Assembly (NCBI GenBank): GCA_910588535.1
Contig: CAJUOO010000027.1
Location: 1 to 40,540 of the forward strand
DNA length: 40,540 bases
Direction of reading: 5' to 3'
Source: an uncultured Lachnospiraceae bacterium
GTDB lineage: Bacteria; Bacillota; Clostridia; Lachnospirales; Lachnospiraceae
In this document: in pieces, positions 25,896 to 32,699 of the stretch
Position numbering within the stretch: the stretch's first letter is position 1
How the letters are laid out: every line of letters starts with the position of its first letter
The notes under the pieces: model-generated
Told to the model about the DNA's origin: nothing
Seen by the model: only the letters and a program-made list of their open reading frames with translations
Database searches by the model: none
Translations under genes and position numbers: made by a program

Positions 25896-26756
25896 CTACC
25901 TTCCTCCACATACCTCTCTTATCTGTGCCGCGTGAGCAAGAAGAGGCTCAGAATCCTCCGCATAGCCCGCCGTTATACAGATATGGGCACAATTTTCCAG
26001 CGCTGCCGCATAGATAAGCGACTCCCCATAGCAGCGCCTCAGCTCCTCAAGTGCCTGTCTATAGATTAAAATTGCATCCTGATATTCCCTCTTTACATAA
26101 TAGATCTCCGCCCTTGCCGCAAGCGCCATCCCATAATGTGCATCCCTCTCTCCCGGCTGTGATTCAAACAGTGAAAGTGCCTGCCCCATCACATTCTCCG
26201 CCTCCTGCACCTGATTATTCCTCAGATAGTTGATCGTAAGATTCGTGAGACTTACTGCACGCTCCATCTCCGTCCCCTCATTCTTCTCAAGAATGGAAAG
26301 AGCTTCCAAAAGCGCCTCAATCGCCCGCGAAAATTCCTCCCTGTCCGCATATAGTGAACTGAGATTATTGTACAGCCCAGCCAGCCTGCAGTCTTCCTTG
26401 TCAAGCTCCCTCTTATAGATCTCCAATCCCCTCTGATACAGCTCTTCCGCTTTATCAAGCATACCAAAAGCCCGGTACACCGTGGCAACATTCAACAAGG
26501 TTGTTCCCTCGTGCACTGTCCCGGCAAGCCCCATACTCTCACTAAGAGCAAGTGCCTCTTCTGCCTCATTCACAGCTTCACGGCTCCCAATACTGCGGTG
26601 ATACCCCATACTCTCATTTAAAATAGCAAGCAAAGATGCCTTATCCTGTTCTTTTTGTGCCTGTTCTTTGCTCTCTTTTAGAAAGTTCTCCACCCGATCT
26701 ATCTGCCCTGTTGAGAACAGGCTGTCCAATCGTTCATAAAACTGATCCATCTTCAT
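25896..26756 (-). CDS. TPR protein of the DUF4037/DUF4125 cassette
   Basis: The 286-residue soluble protein consists of about six TPR units (for example TLLNVATVYRAFGMLDKAEE and LYNNLSSLYADREEFSRAIE). There is no signal peptide or membrane helix. It resembles the kinesin-light-chain type TPR and should mediate protein binding. GAGG lies six bases upstream of ATG 26756. It is first in the operon that continues through DUF4037, DUF4125, addB, addA and probably holA. Confidence 0.85.
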   Translation of the reverse strand: MKMDQFYERLDSLFSTGQIDRVENFLKESKEQAQKEQDKASLLAILNESMGYHRSIGSREAVNEAEEALALSESMGLAGTVHEGTTLLNVATVYRAFGMLDKAEELYQRGLEIYKRELDKEDCRLAGLYNNLSSLYADREEFSRAIEALLEALSILEKNEGTEMERAVSLTNLTINYLRNNQVQEAENVMGQALSLFESQPGERDAHYGMALAARAEIYYVKREYQDAILIYRQALEELRRCYGESLIYAAALENCAHICITAGYAEDSEPLLAHAAQIREVCGGR

Positions 26757-26793
26757 ATATTACCTCATTTCTGTGGTGCTTTTTGTGTATTTC

Positions 26794-26824
26794 AATTTTG
26801 TGGATGCAGCGCAGACACAAAATT
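26794..26824. promoter_or_regulatory. Inverted repeat in a divergent promoter region
   Basis: AATTTTGT and ACAAAATT form a perfect eight-base inverted repeat separated by 15 bases. They lie in the 140-base gap between the minus-strand TPR operon and the plus-strand FMN_bind-like gene. It could be an operator serving both directions. No convincing -35/-10 pair is visible next to it. Confidence 0.3.
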
Positions 26825-26896
26825 GGATGTAACCATATAGTCTATCTGATGTCCACCTCTCATATTCTGTAATAAAAGCAACAGGGGGACACATTT

Positions 26897-27337
26897 ATGA
26901 GTGCTAAAACAAAAATCGTTGTATTCCAGATGAAAGAGCTGATCTATACCGCCATCTTTGTGGTGCTCGGTATCCTGTTTATCCTGCTCTTTATCTTCAT
27001 GTTCCTTCCAAAAGAAAAATCAGAGAATCCTTCTACAGAGACCACAAGCCCCTATGTGGCAGGTGTGTATACCTCATCGATCTGTTTCCACGATCAAGCA
27101 CTTGAAGTGGAGGTAATTGTAGATAAGGATCATATCAATTCTGTTCGGCTGATAAATCTAAATGAGACTGTCACCACCATGTATCCGCTCTTTGAGCCGG
27201 TTATGGAACATATCAGTAATCAGCTTCTCGACGGACAGTCCATTGATACTGTTACATACTCAGCAGAATCACAATACACATCTCAGGTCCTGCTCGAATC
27301 CATACGCCTCGCTCTAAAAAAAGCAGAGGCAGGATGA
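26897..27337 (+). CDS. Membrane-anchored FMN_bind-like protein
   Basis: The 146-residue protein has one N-terminal membrane helix (residues about 14-36, LIYTAIFVVLGILFILLFIF) and an extracytoplasmic domain of about 90 residues. That domain has the FMN_bind layout: GVYTSSI, a VIVDKDHINSVRL strand, LNETVTTMYP, and a C-terminal TSQVLLESIRLAL helix. In classical FMN_bind proteins FMN is attached to Thr in an SGAT-type motif. Here the matching place reads TYSAESQYTSQ, so covalent flavin seems unlikely. GGGGGA precedes the ATG. It converges with the NAD synthetase gene, leaving only ten bases between stops. Confidence 0.65.
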   Translation: MSAKTKIVVFQMKELIYTAIFVVLGILFILLFIFMFLPKEKSENPSTETTSPYVAGVYTSSICFHDQALEVEVIVDKDHINSVRLINLNETVTTMYPLFEPVMEHISNQLLDGQSIDTVTYSAESQYTSQVLLESIRLALKKAEAG

Positions 27338-27347
27338 TCTACAACAA

Positions 27348-29255
27348 TTACAAAAGTTCTTTCAGCCAAAGTCCTGCGCAGGCGTCACTGGGCATGCGCA
27401 GGTCTCCCCTTGGGGAAACTGCCACAGACCCAACCTTCGGTCCATCAGGAAGGCAAGAACGCTTAAACTGCTGTGAGAAGAACCTTTTATAGAAGCATCT
27501 AAGCCACTTTAAAATCTCTTCCTTCTCATAAGCTCCCGCAAATGCCTGCTTTGCCAGCTCATAGATCTTTGCAGGGCGATAACCAAAACGTAAAATATAA
27601 TACAAAAAGAAATCATGAAGCTCATAAGGTCCCACAATATCCTCCGTTTTCTGTGAGATCTCACCCTCCTTCGGAGGCAAAAGCTCCGGGCTAACCGGGG
27701 TATCCAAAATATCGAACAACACACTGGAAAGCTCCTTATCCACACAGGTTTCTGCATAATATCTGACCAGATGGCGCACCAAGGTCTTTGGCACCGAGGC
27801 GTTCACACCATACATGGACATATGATCCCCATTGTAGGTCGCCCATCCAAGTGCAAGCTCTGACATATCTCCTGTACCTATCACCATGCCATTTATTCTA
27901 TTTGCCACATCCATCAGAACTTGTGTTCTCTCTCTTGCCTGTCCATTCTCATAGGTCACATCATGTAATTCTGGACTCTGCCCAATATCTTCAAAATGGC
28001 CAAGCACCGCCTTTTGTATTGGTATCTCCAAAAACGCTGTTCCCAGTTTTTTTGCCAACAATATAGAATTTTGATAGGTGCGGTCCGTCGTCCCAAAACA
28101 CGGCATTGTGACAGCCTGTATCTGTTTTCTGTCCAGTCCCAGCATATCAAAGGTCCGCACAGTGACGAGCAGAGCAAGCGTGGAATCCAATCCGCCAGAG
28201 ATACCCACCACAGCTTGTCCACAGCTTGTGTGGACAAGTCTCTTTTTCAGTCCCATAGACTGAATGGACAGGATCTCCTCACAGCGCTTATCTCTGTCTG
28301 CCTTATTGTCAGGGACAAACGGTGCCGGATCGATATAGCGCCTTAACAGCGTCTTCTCCTTTGGCTGCATATCAAAGATCACGCTCTCATAATTTTCTCT
28401 GCCCTCTGGTATAAATGTACTGATTCTTCTTCTCTCACTTCTTAATCGCTCCAGATCAATATCCACAGTCACCGCCTGATTTTGAAAGCGCTCGGACTGC
28501 GCAAGCATCGTTCCATTCTCCGCAATCATATTATGGGCGGAAAACACCAGATCGGTGCTGGACTCTCCCTCACCTGCGTCCGCGTAGACATAGGCACATA
28601 AAAGCCTTGCCGACTGCCCTTTCACCAAGCTGCTGCGGTAGGTATCCTTCCCCGTCGTCTCATCACTTGCGGACAAATTCGCTATCACAGTAGCTCCGGC
28701 AAGTGCATGGAAAGTACTGGGCGGACATACCACCCACAGATCCTCGCAGATCTCAACACCCAGTGTAAAATCTGGTATTCCATTGCATCGGAACAAAAGC
28801 TTTCCGCCAAACCAAACCTTCTCCCCGCCAAGATTGACCGTCACTGCCCTGTCGAAACCTCTAGTAAAATGTCTCCCCTCATAGAACTCAGAATAATTTG
28901 GAATATGCATCTTCGGCACAAGCCCAAGCACCTTGCCCTCATATAGCACACCTGCCACATTGTAAAGCGCGCCCTCCCACTCAAAGGGAAGTCCCACTAA
29001 CACCAACATGCCAAGTCCTTCTGTCTCCCTCGCCAGATATAGAAGAGCCTCTCTTGCCTCCTCCAAAAGAGCTGTCTGTAAAAATAGATCCTCACAGGTG
29101 TAGCCCGTCAGGCAGAGCTCAGGGAAAACAAGAAGCTCTGTCCCTTCCTTGTGGGCTTCCTTTATCAGGCGAAGAATCTCTCCCTTATTATACTCTACAT
29201 CTGCAACTTGAACCTTGGGTGTCGCAGCGGACACTCTTATATAACCATCTTTCAT
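27348..29255 (-). CDS. nadE: Glutamine-dependent NAD+ synthetase
   Basis: The 635-residue protein combines an N-terminal nitrilase-type glutaminase (E46 in FPELCLTGY, K115 in VPKMHIPNY, C170 in GVEICEDLW) with a C-terminal synthetase (pyrophosphatase loop SGGLDS at 353-358). It converts deamido-NAD to NAD with ATP and glutamine, the last step of NAD synthesis. The start at 29255 follows GGGAG by five bases and gives the usual family length; a longer upstream extension has no ribosome binding site. A palindrome and a strong hairpin lie just upstream and may regulate it. Confidence 0.94.
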   Translation of the reverse strand: MKDGYIRVSAATPKVQVADVEYNKGEILRLIKEAHKEGTELLVFPELCLTGYTCEDLFLQTALLEEAREALLYLARETEGLGMLVLVGLPFEWEGALYNVAGVLYEGKVLGLVPKMHIPNYSEFYEGRHFTRGFDRAVTVNLGGEKVWFGGKLLFRCNGIPDFTLGVEICEDLWVVCPPSTFHALAGATVIANLSASDETTGKDTYRSSLVKGQSARLLCAYVYADAGEGESSTDLVFSAHNMIAENGTMLAQSERFQNQAVTVDIDLERLRSERRRISTFIPEGRENYESVIFDMQPKEKTLLRRYIDPAPFVPDNKADRDKRCEEILSIQSMGLKKRLVHTSCGQAVVGISGGLDSTLALLVTVRTFDMLGLDRKQIQAVTMPCFGTTDRTYQNSILLAKKLGTAFLEIPIQKAVLGHFEDIGQSPELHDVTYENGQARERTQVLMDVANRINGMVIGTGDMSELALGWATYNGDHMSMYGVNASVPKTLVRHLVRYYAETCVDKELSSVLFDILDTPVSPELLPPKEGEISQKTEDIVGPYELHDFFLYYILRFGYRPAKIYELAKQAFAGAYEKEEILKWLRCFYKRFFSQQFKRSCLPDGPKVGSVAVSPRGDLRMPSDACAGLWLKELL

Positions 29256-29268
29256 ACCTACTCCCATC

Positions 29269-29286
29269 TGCCTGATTAAACAGGCA
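29269..29286. promoter_or_regulatory. Palindrome immediately upstream of the nadE ribosome binding site
   Basis: TGCCTG-ATTAAA-CAGGCA is a perfect six-base inverted repeat ending about ten bases before the nadE Shine-Dalgarno. It could act as an operator or as a leader hairpin. Confidence 0.35.
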
Positions 29287-29316
29287 CACAAATCTGGATT
29301 TTCCATCTCTGATAGG

Positions 29317-29354
29317 AAAAAAGTGTTACAGGCGCAGACCTCCAACACTTTTTT
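29317..29354 (-). terminator. Hairpin with A/T tracts, probable bidirectional terminator
   Basis: AAAAAAGTGTT (29317-29327) and AACACTTTTTT (29344-29354) are perfect 11-base arms, with further AGG/CCT pairing inside. Each strand ends the stem in a T-run. It follows the gene ending at 29446 and precedes nadE, so it either ends the upstream transcript or acts as an attenuator in the nadE leader. Confidence 0.65.
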
Positions 29355-29445
29355 GCTATTGCTATTTTATCTATAAAACTGTATTTTACTCAATGTCATT
29401 GCTCTATCTACAATCTGGCAACCGCGATAACACATATCCTTCCCA

Positions 29446-30141
29446 CTACTGTGACAGATACATATCCATCTCATCATCATCATAGGAATCATTCTCATAC
29501 TCTCTTGTCCAGTCGATATTATTACTTCTCTTTGGTTTAGAAACTGCCCTTGCAGATCTGGAATTTTTTTTCTTTTCTTCTTCCTTCTTCTGCATCGCCT
29601 TCTTTTCCTTTTCCAGCCGATTGATAATATCGATTTTATCTGGCTGCTGCTCTTTAAAACGTGCATCCTTATCCTGTGATCTTTTGGGTTCACTCCTCCT
29701 CTTTACGGATTCCTCATCCCTATCCTTATCTGGGGTATAAGAGCTCTTTGGCCTGTTGTTATTAAAGCTGCGGTTCTGGTTCTGCCTTCCTTCCCTGTTA
29801 TACGGGCGCTCAGACCTATTCTCACCATTATAAGACCGATCCTGCCTATTCTCACTGTTATACGGGCGCTCTTGTCTGTTCTCACTCCGAAAACGTGGCT
29901 GCCTGTTTCTCTGCTCCGAACTTCCTCTGTCGTAGCTGCTCCTCTCGCCACTGCCCCTCTCTCTTCCTCTGTCATCCGTATTCCGGTATTCCCGCCTAAC
30001 ATTTTCTCTGGAATAATTCTCTCTGTTGCGGCTTCCGTCCGCACTGTTGCTAATCACTGCTTTATCCTCCCGATTTTTCCGCCCGATGGCGTCCTGTATA
30101 CTCATTTTTATTTTATTATATTTCATGACAAAGTCAATCAT
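29446..30141 (-). CDS. Disordered Arg/Asn/Glu-rich protein of unknown function
   Basis: The frame encodes up to 231 residues. Residues about 45-150 are low complexity and rich in Arg, Asn, Ser and Glu, including a ten-residue unit of the form SENRQERPYN repeated three to four times. A Lys/Glu coiled-coil segment (RLEKEKKAMQKKEEEKKK) and an acidic tail (YDDDEMDMYLSQ) follow. The start is uncertain: ATGs at 30141, 30126 and 30105 all lack a good Shine-Dalgarno, and the last (MSIQDAIGRKNRE) gives the most natural N-terminus. The composition resembles RNA-binding disordered regions. No enzyme domain is seen. It is transcribed divergently from the DUF1292 gene. Confidence 0.6.
   Translation of the reverse strand: MIDFVMKYNKIKMSIQDAIGRKNREDKAVISNSADGSRNRENYSRENVRREYRNTDDRGRERGSGERSSYDRGSSEQRNRQPRFRSENRQERPYNSENRQDRSYNGENRSERPYNREGRQNQNRSFNNNRPKSSYTPDKDRDEESVKRRSEPKRSQDKDARFKEQQPDKIDIINRLEKEKKAMQKKEEEKKKNSRSARAVSKPKRSNNIDWTREYENDSYDDDEMDMYLSQ
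29790..29890 (-). repeat. Tandem 30-base repeats within the disordered gene
   Basis: Units encoding S/G-E-N-R-Q/S-E/D-R-P/S-Y-N occur three to four times in tandem. The DNA block GCCCGTATAACAG recurs, showing recent internal duplication. Confidence 0.6.
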
Positions 30142-30166
30142 TTTTTATAAAACTTTCATATTTTTC

Positions 30167-30195
30167 TTGCATTTTTAGTAGAATACTGATAGAGT
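30167..30195 (+). promoter_or_regulatory. Probable promoter of the DUF1292 gene
   Basis: TTGCAT and TAGAGT are spaced 17 bases apart, about 40 bases upstream of the start codon. Confidence 0.45.
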
Positions 30196-30234
30196 GAAGA
30201 AAAGAATAATCCACACACAAAGAAAGGAAATCGA

Positions 30235-30555
30235 ATGAACGATCATATGAATGAAAAAGTTAATGATGAACAGACAACTGTCACTCTTACTCTGGAGGAT
30301 GACACAGAAGTAGAGTGTATGGTTCTCACAATTTTCCCCGCCGGAGATCAGGAATATATTGCACTGCTCCCCATGGATTCTGTGGATGAGGATGAAGGTG
30401 AAGTATATTTATACCGCTATGAAGAAGATGCGGACGGCAACCCTAATCTTACCAATATAGAAGATGATGATGAATATGAGATTGTCGCCGATGCCTTTGA
30501 TGAGTTACTCGATGAGCAGGAATATGACGACCTTGTGGGAGAAGATGAGATTTAA
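30235..30555 (+). CDS. DUF1292 family acidic protein
   Basis: The 106-residue protein is strongly acidic and follows the DUF1292 pattern: a VTLTLEDDTEVEC strand, FPAGDQEYIALLP, VYLYRY and an acidic end. DUF1292 proteins are small Firmicutes proteins, often found beside the RuvX/YqgF gene; their function is not established. Here it stands alone with its own promoter and AAGGAAA ribosome binding site. Repeat copy A begins 20 bases after the stop. Confidence 0.88.
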   Translation: MNDHMNEKVNDEQTTVTLTLEDDTEVECMVLTIFPAGDQEYIALLPMDSVDEDEGEVYLYRYEEDADGNPNLTNIEDDDEYEIVADAFDELLDEQEYDDLVGEDEI

Positions 30556-30574
30556 AAACAAAAAAGAATGATCC

Positions 30575-30714
30575 GCCCAGCGAACTGCCTGTGGTCCTCC
30601 GTCACCCCGCTCCCGCTTAGTGAAAAACGCAGCGGACACTAAGCTCGAAACTACCTCGCTAAGTGCCGGCGTTTTTCAATAGGTTCCTTGAGAACCACAG
30701 GCAGTTCGCTGGGC
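30575..30714 (-). repeat. Palindromic repeat family, full copy A
   Basis: The 140-base element has perfect 21-base terminal inverted arms (30575-30595 and 30694-30714; the left begins GCCCAGCGAACTGCC). The stem continues inwards with one wobble. A second perfect ten-base inner stem pairs TGAAAAACGC (30621-30630) with GCGTTTTTCA (30669-30678). The core of about 98 bases matches copy B when reversed. It is 20 bases after the DUF1292 stop codon. Confidence 0.85.
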
Positions 30715-30891
30715 TGTTTTTATCAGTTAGGTAGAACACGCTATTACTCTGCTTGTATCGGATTAATAGATAGTTTTTGTTGTCTCCAAGTAAAAGAGTA
30801 TGATGATCTCTGAATACAAACGAAATAAAAATAAATATAGAGCTGCGAGTATATGAGAAATTACAACGCATCAGATCTATCCAATAATACA
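30715..30891. other. AT-rich spacer between repeat copies A and B
   Basis: This 177-base stretch separates two inverted repeat copies. I see no convincing gene: the open frames overlap the repeats and lack ribosome binding sites. It forms the loop of the larger palindrome. Confidence 0.5.
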
Positions 30892-31051
30892 GTATAACCA
30901 ATCTGCTGTTTTCCTCAAGGAACCTATTGAAAAACGTTGGTACTTAGCGAGGTAGTTCACGAGCTTAGTATCCGTTACGTTTTTCACTAAGCGCAAGCGG
31001 GGTGACGGAGGAAACAGCAGATTGGTTATACGGACCTTTTCCCAAAATGAT
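30892..31051 (+). repeat. Palindromic repeat family, full copy B with tail
   Basis: The element proper (30892-31031) is 140 bases, the same as copy A. Its perfect 20-base arms are 30892-30911 and 31012-31031 (the left begins GTATAACCAATCTGC); they differ completely from those of copy A. Inner arms TGAAAAACGT (30928-30937) and ACGTTTTTCA (30977-30986) pair perfectly, and GCTTAGT/ACTAAGC offers an alternative small hairpin. The tail CTTTTCCCAAAATGAT extends to 31051 and matches copies C and D. Confidence 0.85.
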
Positions 31052-31252
31052 AAAAAACTTATTTTACAAGAAGTTATAATATCTTGTATCTGTTTTTTTC
31101 ATGCGACAGCCCCATCTCTTTCAAACATCAATAATCAATCTTTTCTTATCAAGTATCATTTTTCTTAAAAGTATAAAGCATTACATTCTATCTATCATAT
31201 AGCACAAATCTAGATGTCAGCCATACATTTCTTCAGTGATCTATGAATTGCG
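31052..31252. other. Intergenic region without a recognised gene
   Basis: This AT-rich stretch lies between repeat B and the convergent hemerythrin gene. A weak hairpin (ACAAGA/TCTTGT at about 31069-31090) followed by GTTTTTTT could end plus-strand transcription. Nothing else is identifiable. Confidence 0.4.
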
Positions 31253-32611
31253 CTAGCTGTCAGCTTCTTTTTTATTTTTAAAATAGTTATCAATATTTCT
31301 CTTGATCTCCTCTGGTTTCAGGCTTTTTACCAGATAACCCTCTGGTTTTAATGATACTACTTTTCCAACACTTTCCTTATCGATTCTTCCTGTCAGAAAA
31401 ATAACGGGGATATCCGCCATATCTTCCTCTGAGCGGATCATCTCCAACACCTGTCTTCCATCACAGACAGGCATCTCATAATCTAAAAGCACCAGATCTG
31501 GGCGAGCCAATATAATGCACCGAATGGCAGATAAGCCAGAATTTGCCAAAGTAATATCATAATCCTTCTCTAACAACTTCTGCATCATCTGACACATAAC
31601 ACTTGAATCATCCACCACCAATATTTTCTTCTTCTGCTCCCTCGGATTCTTACTATCTTTTAGATATCTTCCTATTTCCTGCATAGCATTATCTTCCTTA
31701 AAGGAACCTCTTATTCTATTTAAAGATTCCAAAGACTGCATAACACAGTAGGCAAAATATCCTTCTCCTGTATCAAAAAGCAAACTACACCGTGGTTGTT
31801 TCATATCAAATATCTTCTGAAATTGATCATATGTCAACAAGCTTTCGTCCTGTAGTTCATAATTGTCCCCAAGTAAAAAATGCTCCCTTATTCGCTGCAC
31901 AAATTGCTTCGCCATATATCTGGAAATATTCATTAACAAGACATTTAATTTATCTTCAGAACTTGCCATCATCTTGCCAACGGTACTTAACAAAAGCTTC
32001 TCCTCAAAGATAAGAAAAACCTCCACACTTTCCTTCTGTTTTGTTTTATAAAGCAAGCGGTAATAAATCCCTCTGCCAAACTTCTCACCGCCATAATTAT
32101 CGCTGATCACTTTCGCATTCAGCCGAAACAGATCAAATAAAAGCTGGACAATCACCTTACCTATTGCGGTCTCCTCATCCTCCGGCAGAAGATTTGTCCA
32201 CCGGCTCATCGTTTTTCCAGTAATGGCATAATCCTCCGTCAATGTATGCCCAATCAGCCATCCTGTGCACACACCCAAAAAATGTTTGATCGCATCAGCA
32301 GAATATCTCGAATCCTCCAATTCTCTCTCAAGAGATGGAAGAGTGATTTTTCTAAAATAATCATGAAGACGCCTGTGTGTGTCAAATCCAGTGTAATCGA
32401 TGGATGCCATATAGGCCTCCTCCTCTGCAAAATGCTTCATGGCGTGCCCCTTAAAGTATTTGATACCCTCCCGGCAACCCCATTCACTTTTCTCCTCCTG
32501 CTCGCTTAAATCAAATAGATTGTTTAATATACTGAACAACTTTTTATGTTCTCGATCGATTATGTCAACTCCAATATTAAACCGATCCTGCCATACTACT
32601 TGATTACCCAT
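31253..32611 (-). CDS. Hemerythrin - response regulator receiver fusion
   Basis: The 452-residue protein starts with a bacteriohemerythrin domain having all expected diiron ligands: H22, H60, E64, H79, H83, H122 and D127. A middle domain (about 140-320) has long helices and strands that recall CheX/CheC-type chemotaxis phosphatases, but the match is weak. A C-terminal REC domain (about 328-446) has VVDDS, the phospho-acceptor Asp in LLDYEMP, FLTG, and the conserved Lys in GYLVKSLKP. It likely links oxygen or redox sensing to a phosphorylation signal. AGGAGG precedes the ATG. No kinase or chemotaxis gene is nearby. Confidence 0.85.
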   Translation of the reverse strand: MGNQVVWQDRFNIGVDIIDREHKKLFSILNNLFDLSEQEEKSEWGCREGIKYFKGHAMKHFAEEEAYMASIDYTGFDTHRRLHDYFRKITLPSLERELEDSRYSADAIKHFLGVCTGWLIGHTLTEDYAITGKTMSRWTNLLPEDEETAIGKVIVQLLFDLFRLNAKVISDNYGGEKFGRGIYYRLLYKTKQKESVEVFLIFEEKLLLSTVGKMMASSEDKLNVLLMNISRYMAKQFVQRIREHFLLGDNYELQDESLLTYDQFQKIFDMKQPRCSLLFDTGEGYFAYCVMQSLESLNRIRGSFKEDNAMQEIGRYLKDSKNPREQKKKILVVDDSSVMCQMMQKLLEKDYDITLANSGLSAIRCIILARPDLVLLDYEMPVCDGRQVLEMIRSEEDMADIPVIFLTGRIDKESVGKVVSLKPEGYLVKSLKPEEIKRNIDNYFKNKKEADS

Positions 32612-32699
32612 ATCGCTCCTCCTTCGCTGCTAATAATTATAATCATCACGTATACCATTAACTGCTTAACATGCTACATAATAGTATATTATTTTATTC

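Noticed and set aside
30659..30901. 80-codon minus-strand frame between repeat copies A and B
   Set aside because: It begins in the arm region of copy B, ends inside the core of copy A, lacks a ribosome binding site, and its composition is not protein-like.
31069..31098. Hairpin with T-run as terminator of the DUF1292 gene
   Set aside because: The stem is only six AT-rich pairs with a ten-base loop, and it lies more than 500 bases after the gene; too weak to call.
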